Positions 45,286 through 56,492 of a DNA stretch of 64,000 nucleotides are shown here, in pieces. The notes beneath the pieces were generated by a model that worked only from the letters and a program-made list of their open reading frames with translations, was not told where the DNA came from and made no database searches. The DNA is from Athripsodes cinereus (taxonomy: Eukaryota; Arthropoda; Insecta; Trichoptera; Leptoceridae): positions 18,169,290-18,233,289 of the forward strand of contig OX388316.1 of the NCBI GenBank assembly GCA_947579605.1. Reading direction: 5' to 3'. Position numbers and translations under genes: made by a program. Position 1 is the first letter of the stretch. Each line of letters starts with the position of its first letter.

Positions 45286-46954
45286 TAATAAATTATTTTT
45301 TTTAAATAAAGGTATGTTTAAAGGAATATGTATGTACCATGCCAGCTATTGTAAAATATAATTCAAATTAAAGGAATTTTAATATAAAGTTGCTATGAAA
45401 CAAGAGAGTATTTTGTTGATAGAATCTCAAATTTAACTTTTATCATAGAAAATTGTAACACATAAAGTAAACTCTCTAATTTAAATAAAACCAATTGTCA
45501 TTCAAAAGTTGATCCTTGCTGTTGCAAATCACTGTGTATTTTCAAGAGAATTATCGGTCTTGTGTCTATTTGAAGGCTCTCTCAAAATAATAATCTATCA
45601 ACGAAATATTTTCATGACCCGTGTACATAAGACATTTCAAGGATTTTTAATTAATGACCCGAGAAGAAATCTTCAGAATAATGTAGATGCATTCTAATGT
45701 TTCAACAATGGAATGTTCTAGCTAGACTATGACATAGAAAGAAGAGTAAAATGTTACTTATTAAACAAACACATTTTTTTACAAGAACATAAGTAAGCGT
45801 TACATTGAAAAGCAGAAATAAATATAGGTACTCCTAGCTCTCCGAAAAAAAGTAGTCAATGATTGAGAATCAATAAGCATTTTTGTCAAATGAAATTGCG
45901 TGTTTTTTTTACTTTTATAAATATTAACATATCTGCTTCTACCTTTTTGTAGTTATAATACTTTTACCCCAGTTTATGTGAAACGAATTTATTCATAGTC
46001 ATTTATGTGATAATTCCCTCCTATAAAGGCTTTTTGCTGTTTGATAATATAATATCTTATTTCTTGGAATTATTTGGAGATACAAAGGGTTCCTTTGACA
46101 GATTATATTGTAGGTGAACCTTTCTACTTGAGCAAAGTCTGTTGTATTCTGAATACCAAAGCTAGAGTAAAGTATTTCAACATAACCAAATTTACGACGT
46201 AAAATAATTACATCGACGGTACGTAATGCCCCAACATGCTTGAAAACTGTTGAAGAATTAAGTAATCAGTTAATTCTGTTTTCACACATTCCTAATCACT
46301 GAATTCCTAGTCTCACTTAAGGGTACGCTATACCGCCAGAATATTTTGATAATGGGCTGTACTACAGATTTCTCCCTCCGCGCGGTCTTCATCTTCCCTT
46401 TCCCCGCAGTTGTTTCCCCGCTAGGATGCAAAATCAAACAAACAGAAATCATATTGAAATCCAGTAAGAATACGTCGTAGATTAGTTATTGCGAATAGGC
46501 TATACATCTTTCTCTCTTGCACCGTGCCACACTTCATGGTATCGTATTATTTTACAACTTAGTCAGTAATAACAATAGATATAGGTAAGTAGACTACCTA
46601 CATAACAATAGGCTTTTATTGAATGATTCTATTCAAAATAATATAAGATAGGCATCAACATTAATATAATCTTTACATTATCTACCTAATCAGGATAATA
46701 TTGTTATTGAAAAACATTGACTCTTTGACGCTGAGAAAATATTACATCCATCATTATCTCAAAACAGGTTGCAAACACAATTTGGTTTACCTATGCAAAA
46801 TTATTTAAATTTACAAGTAGGTATATTATAATCATTATACAATATTGTAGTACCTTTTCCTGCTGTATGGTTTAGAATAATAATAATAAACCGGGTAATA
46901 ATAATACCGGGCTAGTTGGAAGACATAACTGTTATTTTGAGGACACTTTTTTAT
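45286..46954. other. AT-rich stretch with one pyrimidine- and GC-rich patch
   Basis: At about 46370-46430 the sequence is unusual (CTCCCTCCGCGCGGTCTTCA, TTTCCCCGCAGTTGTTTCCC). A 36-codon minus-strand frame crosses it but lacks any motif. No gene called. Confidence 0.45.
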
Positions 46955-47270
46955 GTAATATTGTCACCAATGTACAGTGAAGAATAAAATAAATAAATAA
47001 AAATAAACTTTATTGCAGATTAAGGAGCATACATTCAAGTTATAAAACAATGTGATACAGATAAATGATACTGCGCAATGGGCGAGTACCTAATTAATTA
47101 AGAGAATACACAATTTATAAATAATTCACAATTTTTATTAAGCGTAGCACCCGGTAATGAACAAAATAACTAGACAAGTCATTCAAGATGGGTGTAATAT
47201 AGGTAAGGTATAAAATCAAAAATTTAATTTAAAATAATAATAAATAAAATTGAAATAAAAAACTGTTATT
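46955..47270. repeat. Two LINE-type 3' ends meeting tail to tail
   Basis: ATTGTCACCAATGTACAGTG and AAGAATAAAATAAATAAATA (46960-47000) form the end of a plus-strand family D copy. Immediately after, AATAAACTTTATTGCAG begins sequence in the opposite orientation with GCAATGGGCGAGTACC (about 47074). The inward-facing AATA tails suggest one retroelement inserted at the tail of the other. Confidence 0.45.
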
Positions 47271-47335
47271 TTCACTCATCAAAAATTATCTTTATTGTCT
47301 TTTACGTGAGTTATTCGAAATGATGTCTTTGATGC

Positions 47336-47455
47336 AACTCGAAAATTTACAGAATAGAGTGGGAGACCTATTTTTACAGGACACTCCACGGGGTTTTCTA
47401 AATTTCTAATTTTAGTATTGTCACAGAGAGGATGACCTGTATGTTTACAAGTACC
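47336..47455. repeat. Mosaic family E fragment
   Basis: CTCGAAAATTTACAGAATAG and GTGGGAGACC are in plus orientation, while TCACAGAGAGGATGACCTGT and ATGTTTAC are in minus orientation. Two opposite family E pieces appear joined near 47385. Confidence 0.5.
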
Positions 47456-47535
47456 TAGTACCATTAGTAGGTAAGTAAGAAATATTTTATGATTGTTTAT
47501 GGTCAGGTTTTGTTGCTCCCGTGAAGTCCCCAGTA

Positions 47536-47780
47536 AAGAATTGGTCTCCCACTGTTTTCTGTTAGTTTTCGGGCGTCCAATGTAAGAAAGGTATTTATAT
47601 TACATTTCGTTTAAGACATTTAACATCTTCAGTTCAGCAATGAGGTATGCCACCCATCTTGAATGTCTTTAATTTTATTGGCTCGAACAGTCCTCCGTTG
47701 TCCAACTTGCATAATATTTATTATGTCAGTTGGTTCGCTAGCTACCCTACTTATGTATAGGAAACATCGTAATTGTATGA
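47536..47780 (-). repeat. Dispersed repeat family E, near complete
   Basis: Landmarks in reverse order: TTGGTCTCCCACTGTTTTCT, TTTCGGGCGTCCAATGTAAG, ATTTAACATCTTCAGTTCAG, AATGAGGTATGCCACCCATC, TTGAATGTCTTTAATTTTAT and GCTACCCTACTTATG. Confidence 0.68.
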
Positions 47781-48591
47781 ATGAATTTAGTTTCTTTCTT
47801 GAGGGCTATAAATTATAACGTGTGAAATATTTGACCTAAGCTAGGTAGGTATAAAAAATTGTTCCTCTATTAGGTACTTCGGCTTTTACTGCTTAGGTAC
47901 CTCTTGTAATAGTAGGTATTGCATTTGGCCTACTGGTTACCTTGTGAAAGATATCCTACAATAATTATGGTGGAGACAGTAAAAAATCTCGGGGTATTTG
48001 TTATGAAACGAAAAAATATCACATAAATATTTTAGTCCGTTCGTTATGCACGTCATTATGTTTGTATGTTTATATAATATTTTCAATAGACACAATAATT
48101 AGACAAGATTGAGGAAATATAATAAACAATGTCTCATTGGATGGGTATTTTTTTAGTCTAAAATTTTTATACATATCTTATTTCTAGACAGATATAATAC
48201 AGTTTATAACCAGACTACCATATATTATAATATTGTAAACAACACTTTATATCAGGATAATATTTGTAAAATGGTGTTGCCGGTTTCAAGAGAAAAATAC
48301 TTATATTTATTATTCGTAGGTGTTTATTTGTCCATTTTATGTTCATTTCTAGAGTGAAGCCGGGCTAACAACTTGTAAGTAGGAACTTGGACAATATTAT
48401 TATTTTGAAAACTTTCTAAATTTTGATACCTGCTTTTAGGGAAAATCTTAATTTTGCAGTCTTTATGTCGAGTATTTGTTTATTACAAAAGCTTTTGTCT
48501 ATTATTGTGTACCTATTACCTACTCGCAACTATTATGAATAGATATTATACCTATTATAGTAGCATTGTGTTTGTGTATACCGACTTACTT

Positions 48592-48762
48592 AAAAATTGG
48601 TCTCCCACTCTTTTGCATAAGTTTTCGAGTGTCCTGTAAAAAGCAGGTGTTTGAAAATATAGACATTTTACATCCTAATTTCAGCGATGAGGTTTGTTAC
48701 CCATATTGAATGTCTTAATTATATTTTGGCACGGAGAAAACTGCTTGCATGTTTATTATTAC
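48592..48762 (-). repeat. Dispersed repeat family E, 3' part replaced by family A
   Basis: TTGGTCTCCCACTCTTTTGC, TTTTCGAGTGTCCTGTAAAA, CAGCGATGAGGTTTGTTACC and GGCACGGAGAAAACTGCTTG are present, then family E stops at GCATGTTTATTATTACAC and family A follows within 30 bp. Confidence 0.65.
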
Positions 48763-48791
48763 ACATATGTGGCAGAGAATATAGACTTATC

Positions 48792-48977
48792 TGAAAGGAA
48801 GGGTGTGAGGAAACGCGGGCGTCTGAGAACCACGTGACTTGAAAAGGAACCGACGTGCGTGTATGAGAAACTGTATGAATGTGGAGGAAGCGAAGGAAGT
48901 GTGTAAAGATAGATCTGTTCGGCGTTCCGTTCTCTCTGCCTACCCCACTTGGGACACGGCGTGAGGGTATAGTATAG
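48792..48977 (+). repeat. Dispersed repeat family A, frameshifted copy
   Basis: Reads GAAAGGAAGGGTGTGAGGAA (frame ERKGVRKRGRLRTT then stop), GTGCGTGTATGAGAAACTGT, GAATGTGGAGGAAGCGAAGG, CCGTTCTCTCTGCCTACCCC and ACTTGGGACACGGCGTGAGG, ending GTATAGTATAG. The opposite-strand frames of 91 and 139 codons are shadows of this repeat. Confidence 0.62.
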
Positions 48978-49138
48978 CAGAAAGGATGGAACACCAGACC
49001 AACCTATTCTTGCACACTTCTTTGCACAATTCCTTCTACTATGGAATATAAGTGAGCTCGTGTTGTTTGAGTTCGAAAAGAGATAAAAAAAAGTCATGAA
49101 GGGGCCTATATCTTGATCTGTGTAGTGCTGTAGTGTAA

Positions 49139-49415
49139 TTTTCGAGTGATTTGTATAAAGCAGGTATTCGTTAAACATTCCTACTTATGAGAGTGTAGTA
49201 AACATTACGTATAAGGCATTTATAAATGTGTAAAAGGCAGGTGTTCGAAAAAATTAAGACATTTTGCATCTTAAATTCTGCGATGAGATTAGACACTCAT
49301 ATTGAATGTCTCGGTTCTCTATCGGCACGGAGAGGACAGCTTGCATGTTTATTACATGCAGCTGGTCTCCTGGCTACCCCACTTGTGATATATACCGTGA
49401 TGGTATAGTATAGTA
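49139..49415 (-). repeat. Dispersed repeat family E with internal duplication
   Basis: The TAAAGCAGGTATTCG-type module occurs twice (49156 and about 49233), followed by one copy of GCGATGAGATTAGACACTCA, GGCACGGAGAGGACAGCTTG, ATTACATGCAGCTGGTCTCC and CTACCCCACTTGTGATATAT, ending TGATGGTATAGTATAGT. This suggests two partial copies or a local duplication. Confidence 0.65.
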
Positions 49416-52400
49416 TTTATAAATGCCACGAAGAGGATAAATTGTATGTTTATTCCATTTAGTTAATTCATTTCTCGACTAGAAGGAGATTTATTGATTT
49501 ATGACTCATAAGACTTATAGGTACGTCAGATACAGTACGTACACCTAATGTAATGATATAATTTGGATGCGAATTATATGCACACAAAAAATGTGCATTT
49601 ATTGTATGCATTTCGATATAATTATGAAAGATCATTTCACAGGAATTAATGTGATAGTTAATGCTAAGAATACAAATGACGACTTAAAAATATTATTTAG
49701 TACCGTTTACAAAACAGCTGACTATCATCTCATAAGATTCTTCTTAACAATGTAATTCTTATTCAATAATTTATACATAAAAATATGCGATACGTCCACC
49801 CCTCTCGACATTCAACTCAGTACTAACATTTATAGACACACCCCTAGGGCAGGGCTAATTTGTATTTGAATTCTATTGAAAGTCCGGTGGGCGAAAAACG
49901 AGATTTTTATACATACAAGTTTTTAGATATTTGAAGAAGAAAATTACATAAACTAAAGTTAGGTTAACAATGATATTTGAGATATTTGTATACCGAATTA
50001 CTCAAAGAAAAAAATGAATCTCTGCGACAAAGAGAACTTGAGATCTGATGCGTATAAATATTAGTTAAGCTTATTTTCTATATTTTTTTCTGAAAAACTG
50101 GTATAACTTATCAAAACGTCTCTGCAATGAAAAGGTAGATAAAATATTGAACTATATTATATATTTTTTTTATGAACGCACCATGAAAGGTATACGTATT
50201 TTAGTAGCTGAAAAACATCGAAAAAACGTTGAAATTGACGCTGGCGCTATCGGGGCCCCTTAACTAATCTTTTTCATGAATATTACCTTTTGAAATATGA
50301 CATTCCCTAATAGTTATATAAGTTTTACTTAACTTAACCTGAACTTTTAATATGATGATATTAAATCAGTAATACGAGTATATTTGGTTCAAACCTCATA
50401 CCTTACAATATATTTTTTTTAATGTTTGCGAAAGCTTGTCTAATTTCAAATTTATCAGAAATTAGATACATCATACGACTTCTTTATCGACTTTTTATTT
50501 ACCACAAGTGCTTTATTTGGACAAATATCTACTCTTATAAATACTTTTTAAGAGGAAAAATGAGTGTGGATCATGATTATTTATGAAGATTTTAAAATGC
50601 GAAAAACGATTTTCTAGTATATTTACAAAAATGCATGCGTTTTAAATATGAGGTTTGTTTTATATGGGGCAAATAAAGGTGAACAGTATCGAACAGTGAC
50701 GAGCATCTATAGAGGAATAAGATTAAAAAATATATAAAACTCTAATAAAAACTAAAATAATAAAATATTACAAAACACCGTTTTACTTCCACTTCACTTC
50801 AAATAAAAATGTATGGCAGATGAAATTAATTCGTTTATAAGGAATACACCAAGTAAACAATTTATTTGCATGCGTTTCCCAGAGACGCTAAACAATTAAA
50901 TTACTCCATAAAACTTTGAAGAAATTAATCTATTTAACAATGAAATCCAATTTCAATGGCAGTCATGATAAAAATCCCTAAACAATAAGAAGTTTGAAGT
51001 CACGGTGTCTTGAGGGGATTTGGTGTATAGGATTTTGTAGGGAGAATAACTTTACGAAATAATAATAAAGAAATTACTGTTTATCCTTATAAAACTTTTT
51101 TAATCGCCTTAATGCTTTTATTTTACGTCATTTTGTAATAACCAGTTATGTTATAATGATTTATAAAATACTTTTTGCTTTCTTTTCCCTGTTTTTGGGC
51201 ACAAATAAGTTCCGCATGTTGATGGGGTCTGCTTTCTTTGTCTTTCTTTGTTTTGTCCAGTCCCAAATGCTCTACCTAACCATCTTCAACCAACTGCATT
51301 CGAGCTTATCTCTCGGCCTCTTACGTCGTATTTTACACTACTTTTCTTTTTCAGATATTATTGGATGAAGGCTTTTTTAGATTTCCTCATTCGTCATTTT
51401 TATTGGACACTCCCTTTTTACCTGTAAGGTGATAGGGATAATATCGCAAGCCAGTGTATCACTCTTTATTTTTTATAAGGTCTCGTTTTTACTGGAAATT
51501 TTTGTTACTCTTTCTTTTCTAAGGCGTTTTTTACTGGGAATTTGTATTACTATTTTTTCATAAGGTTTTTTTTACTGGGAGTTGATATTCTGTGATTGTT
51601 TGAGAATGTAATTTTTCTGTCACATAATTTACCCTTTTCCACCATGATAGAGAAATGCCTTATTTCTAATAATAAAATAAACGAAAAATGTAGTTTTGAT
51701 TTTCAAAATTAATATACAAATCTAGTAGGTATGCATATGTTTCCGAACTTATTTTATAAAGCTAGTCTTGTATCGGTCACTGTGTCTAAACCATGAAACT
51801 CTTTCTCTCTCTTAGTCTCTTCCATTCTGCGGCATGATGACCTTTTCAACGACATTTCAAATGCTTTGATAATCTTTGTCGACATAAAAATATATAAGTA
51901 TTCATACGCTATACCTACTGACCATCTATATGTAGTGTGTAGTGTAGGTAACATAGAATATCTGAAGAAAAAAATGTTTACTTGATTATATTTATAATAT
52001 GGTTATATGCTATATCCTCAAGGGTTTTTACTCCTAAACTCACAACAATATTTTATAGATTTGAATGACAAAGGTTGTTTGTGTGGGTATGCCCAAATTA
52101 TCTCAAAATTAAATATTCTCATAGCTCTTATAATTGTGAAAGCTTTACATAAATATACCAGCTTATTATGGCATTGTGCTTATTATAGGTACAGGTAAGT
52201 GTGCAAATTTACAAAATTTACATAATAGCGGTACACAAAGCACTATTGAATAACTTGAAGAAATTCCTCAAATAAATGTGTTTTCTATTATTACGACGAT
52301 TATAATTGTTGAAAACGTCTTTGTCCTCTACTAACAATTCTTCCAGCAACTTTTTTAATTTGTTTTCTTTCGATATACCTTTTTTCAAAATACCTACATC

Positions 52401-53559
52401 ATCCGATTGCAGAAGACCGTGAGATTAGCAAAAAATAACGGCTCTTGGTTATTCTGGAATATCTAGACCATCTGGATAAACTGGAAACGGCTTATATTCT
52501 ATTGCACAAGGTTGAAATACCTGGAGATCCGTTGTTTAGGAAGATAAAGATCTATTCTCAAATGATACATGATCTTTAAGGCTGTACAACGCATGTAGGT
52601 ACGTATGAGAATAATTTGTGCGTAGTTTCCTTTATGTCGCTATTCATCTTGATAGCATTAATAACATAATGCCTCGCTCACACCTGTTTTTCATTATCAC
52701 AGCAATATTTTAATGGCCCACAGAAGATATAAAATAATATGAAATTTTATATAACATTTTGAGTATAATTTCCTTAGTACCAGCACAGTACATAAATTAT
52801 ATTATACATTACGTTAATACGGAATAGATAGTAGTGGCGGTTGATACAAGTAGTGCTGTATTTTGCTCTGAAATTGTTCTCTTGTGGGTAATATAACATA
52901 TTTTCTTTAATGGCGAAACGAAACCCATAGAGAACAAAATAACACAGTGGAAATAATACTATTATTACTATAACGTAGATGTATAGTAGGAATATACATA
53001 CCTACTGGAAAAATAATTTGGTATTACGTAGGTATTAGTCATCCCTTACGGTATTGTATAACATCCCTTATTTGTAATGTTTTGGTTGTTATATAAGTCT
53101 TATTCTACAACATATGTATATACATTACAGTAATTTATAAATAAAGGTATATTATATGGATAACTCATTTTTGTGTTCACTGTATTCTGGATAGTGGTAA
53201 ATTGTTCACTAGCGATTGCGGTGTGGGGTTTACTAGACTCGTTACATACCTACACATAGTTACATACAAGATTCATTATATACATAGTTCTTACAATTGT
53301 GCTGCTCATTAAACTCGCCATTTAGAAGTAGTGTTTGTTTATTAGACTGAGCAGCAGCAACAACAGACTGAGTTCTGTCATGCAGCGTCCGTTAGATTTG
53401 CTTGTAGTTATAGTGATATATTATGTTGTAGAGCGTGTTCCCTAGTTTTACTGTAAAGCAGTGATTACTGCTTCGTGATCATTTGAGGTAGAACATTACA
53501 ACATATGTAGATTTCAATACCTATTGTATATTGCATGTTTATATTTTTGTGCATTATGA
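49416..53559. other. AT-rich region, one tandem repeat, no gene seen
   Basis: About 4.1 kb. A tandem repeat lies at 51476-51593. A LINE-like patch at about 51200-51330 (TTCCGCATGTTGATGGGGTC) has the texture of lepidopteran transposon sequence but no second copy here. At 53330-53410 there is a CAG/CAA-rich, less AT-rich patch. The 62-codon frame at 49567-49755 and the 70-codon frame at 51156-51368 have no motif. Confidence 0.5.
51476..51593. repeat. Tandem repeat, about 42-bp unit, nearly three copies
   Basis: Units start TAAGG at 51476, 51520 and 51561, each followed by a T-run, ACTGGGAATTT or a close variant, and GTTACT/ATTACT then TTTTTTC. Unit lengths are 44, 41 and at least 33. Confidence 0.75.
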
Positions 53560-53700
53560 CGGCTGATGTGGCGCTGAGGAGATCCTGAGATCAATTTTCG
53601 GTCAGGGCAAAAATGATCTTTTCAGTTTGTTCTGGGTTTTGGTGTTAAGAATATTGTTTATAATGTGTATTGTGGTGTAAGTACATATAATATAAAATTT
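53560..53700 (+). mobile_element. Degraded SINE family 1
   Basis: GACGGCTGATGTGGCGCTGA, GGAGATCCTGAGATC, TTCGGTCAGGGCAAAAATGA, TTTTCAGTTTGTTCTGGGTT and TTGGTGTTAAG follow the order of the 12281-12518 copy (CGGCCGGTGTGGCGCGGAGC ... GACAGGGCAAAGTGAAGAAT ... GTCCTGGGTCTGGGTGTTAC). The B box is eroded. Confidence 0.65.
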
Positions 53701-54118
53701 ATATCTCAATTTGCGTGCTTGATCTATGAAAATCGTTTATACATGTTATGTTTTAAAATAAATTATTATAATTATTTATCTTTTTTATTCTGAAATTATG
53801 TGAATAAATATACCTCTGAAATTAAATAAAGAAAATTCTTAAAGAAAAATCCTAGGACCAATTTATTTTTATACGATTTCATTTCAAAGTCTTTTTTCAG
53901 CCGCTTTCAACTTTTTGGATTTTATTTTTGTAGTCATTAATAATTATCTCCGAAAGGAAATTCGTGTTTATTTTCAAGTTTTATTTTTTCCTTTTAATTA
54001 TTTTACTTCAAAGTACTCGCTTATGTAGGAAATTTTAAAAATAAATGTCTCGAAAAGTAAAGAACACATAGAAACGTATAAAATGTGAAGTAACTGATGT
54101 CGATGAAAGAGTGAAAAA

Positions 54119-54160
54119 GTTGAAGTGGTCCCATGACCACTGTCATGGGACCACTTCAAC
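54119..54160. repeat. Perfect hairpin, 19-bp stem and 4-bp loop
   Basis: Arms 54119-54137 and 54142-54160 (GTTGAAGTGGTCCCATGAC and its exact complement) flank CACT. A second small hairpin CCCCGTCATTACGGGG follows at 54161-54176, sharing the C at the boundary. Both sit inside the RTE-like LINE fragment. Confidence 0.92.
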
Positions 54161-54298
54161 CCCGTCATTACGGGGTATGTTGCTAGATTTTTAAATCGTT
54201 AGATAGATCAAAGATTGAAATAAATAGTGGTGGAGTGGATACCCTTTGAAGACAGAAAAAAAGAAGAGGATGAACTCCTATATGATGGCCTGATGACG

Positions 54299-54488
54299 GA
54301 CCATGACGCGGTTAGGTGTTCCTTTTTCTTGTATATTATGTCATAGAATTTCTGTGTCTGTATTTTTCTGTTATATTTTATTACTGTCATGATTGTTTGA
54401 TGTGTACGTACAATGACAGCGAAAAGGTTTTTACTGTAATGGTATTCATTGTTTCATTTATATAATAAATAAATAATTTATAAATAAA
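54299..54488 (+). mobile_element. Short A-tailed insertion within the LINE
   Basis: Runs from GGACCATGACGCGGTTAGG to an AATAAATAAATTTATAAATA-type tail and is bracketed by ATGAC (left about 54294-54298, right 54489-54493 counted approximately). A 5'-truncated retroelement 3' end with a short target duplication is the simplest reading. The internal sequence has no recognisable protein. Confidence 0.5.
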
Positions 54489-54580
54489 TAAATGACATTA
54501 GAAGAATACTAGTGACTGGTTGCAAGAAGTCTGGTGAGGCTTTTATATAGCAGTGGACAGGGAAAGCTATATTATTAAAG

Positions 54581-56321
54581 TCAAAATTTAGTGGAAAATA
54601 CAATGTTTCTTTTATTTTGCATAAATTAATAATCAAAATTTAGTATGTAACAATAAATTGCGTATCTCATGCTGCGTTTTGCGAGACAATATTAGGTCAT
54701 TAATATTCCAAACGTTACATTGCGATAGCGTGCAGGGCTGAATATTAATTTCATGTATAAATTAAATAATAAATTGTGTAAAATTAAAAATAATCATCAA
54801 CCTTGACACGCTTAAACTTTTAATTAATTAAAATTTAAATAAATTCATATTTTGTATTGTACTATAAAAAAATAAACCTATCCGACTTGTTATCGCGCCA
54901 TTTTCTAAAGCATCGAGGTTGAAACGTTTTGAAAATAATAATAATTAAAAAATATATATATATATTTGCTCAATTCAGTGGTAGATAAAGTACATGTTTC
55001 TTCCAAAACTGTCACCACTTTTCATCAATTATCTATCAATTCTGTCAGATTAATCTCAAAATATTTAACATTACTATTATTGATTGTGCAAATTGTGAGG
55101 ATGGTGTCCGAATGCTTTCAAAACAGTTAAGGATGGTTCAAATTCCACCCAAGCCTTTGTTATCGTAACTAATATAAAATTTTCAACCAGATAATGATTA
55201 TACATATTATATTGTATTTATTATATTGTTCGGTTGAAATCTGAGAATAAGAAATGTAGGTATTACATATCCGGTTTCCGTATATATATATATATATAGT
55301 CACATTTCCAGTTTCTTTATGCGTAATAGCCAATGTGAGAAGCGTCGCCAAATAGTATTGTTGCCAATATTATCGTAATGTAAGTAAATATCCCCTACCA
55401 CTAGTTCAGACGCTGCTGCACGTGTATCTATAGTACCTACAAGTAGTATTGTATATAGGTAATAATAATATGCGGACAACTTATGTAACTGATTCTGTTT
55501 CGCTACTTCCTATAGAAAAACAAATATTTACTAAACGTCAGATAGCTAATTGACAATAAAAAAAATAAACATTTTGGGTCAATTATTGAATAATTTTTAT
55601 TTAAAAAATGGTGATAAGTTTTAAATTATATTAGAAGCTGGATATGAAAATATGTATTTATTAGGCTTTGCAAACCTCTTTGAAACGCAAACCAAATGAG
55701 TGAATTTTCAATGAAAAGATGGTTTGAAAAGCATAGGTAAGCGTAGAAAGTAGTAAACTCAAAACTCATTGAAGAGTGTTGAAAAATGACATAAATAGTA
55801 ATGACAGATAAAAAAAGCAAGCGTTAACCAAGTTAAGTAATAAACAAGAATAATCGAGTAAAATTTATTAAAAACCATAACTTCTTATAAACCGCGTTTA
55901 TAATTTTCTCTCATTTCATAATATACTTTTCCATTGTCTCCATCGTAAAATCTTAAATGCGCGTGTAGACAAAACGACTCATTCTTCAGAATTTACTGAA
56001 AAGAACAAATCACGAGAATTTTATATAAAAATTCTAATTGAATTAAGTTTCATGCGGATATCTTCCAAGATTTTACTTTCTTGTTATTATTATTATTATT
56101 ATAGACTTCAGTTAAAAAATGTTATTGTATTATAAAAAAAACCTCTGAATACAAGAATATTCTCCAAGGAGATATTGTTATTTCTATAAAAAACATTACT
56201 TTATTGTTACAATCATCATAAAAGAAATTATATATAATGGTGAAGCGGGATGAACAAACCAATAGGATGTTTAGTCCAAAGAAAACTGAAAATACGCCAG
56301 TAAGCACAAATATGATACTTT
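54581..56321. other. AT-rich stretch with TA and TTA microsatellites
   Basis: (TA)n at 55280-55298, (AT)n at about 54952-54965 and (TTA)n at about 56083-56101. Short chance frames only. Confidence 0.55.
55280..55298. repeat. (TA)n microsatellite
   Basis: About nine TA units, uninterrupted. Confidence 0.9.
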
Positions 56322-56492
56322 GAGTCCGGTTGTAGCTTGGAGGTAGTGTATCGGCCTCATGCAGTGCTCGGTTCGATCTTAAGTGCCAGCAGAATCCTCT
56401 TCCACGACATACGCTTTTAGCTTACTGTGAAAGGTGTTCAAAGTATAATAATGTGAAATGAGATTTATAACAAAGACCCAGATACATTTTTT
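56322..56492 (+). mobile_element. tRNA-derived SINE (family 2), copy 3
   Basis: A-box-like GGTTGTAGCTTGGAGGTAG, GTATCGGCCTCATGCAGTGC, B box GGTTCGATCTT (56370-56380), GTGCCAGCAGAATCCTCTTC, CACGACATACGCTTTTAGCT, and the 3' end GACCCAGATACATTTTTTT. It keeps the A-box region that is deleted in copy 2. Confidence 0.8.

Larger units (their letters stand above)
54050..54580 (+). pseudogene. RTE-like LINE C-terminus interrupted by a second element
   Basis: The first part (54050-54298) can be read as KLKWS, later DRKKRGRTPIRWPDD in shifted frames. The second part (54489-54575) resumes with DIRRI, then KKSGEAFI, stop, QWTGK. W.DDIRR......W...GEAY.QQW is the usual RTE-type ORF2 end. The gap is filled by an unrelated A-tailed segment at about 54299-54488, flanked by ATGAC on both sides. 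A perfect hairpin lies at 54119-54160. Multiple frameshifts; non-functional. Confidence 0.6.

Noticed and set aside
46360..46440. Exon suggested by CCCCGCAG followed by GC-richer sequence
   Set aside because: No open frame with a matching donor on either strand; only a 36-codon minus-strand frame without a motif.
48719..49178. 139-codon and 91-codon minus-strand frames
   Set aside because: They run antisense across the family A and family E repeats, and the true repeat reading is on the other strand. No domain is visible.
51754..51954. 66-codon minus-strand frame with IIKAFEMSLKRSSCRRME
   Set aside because: KAFEM resembles the LINE motif AFEMW, but the following conserved residues are absent, so I did not call a LINE fragment.
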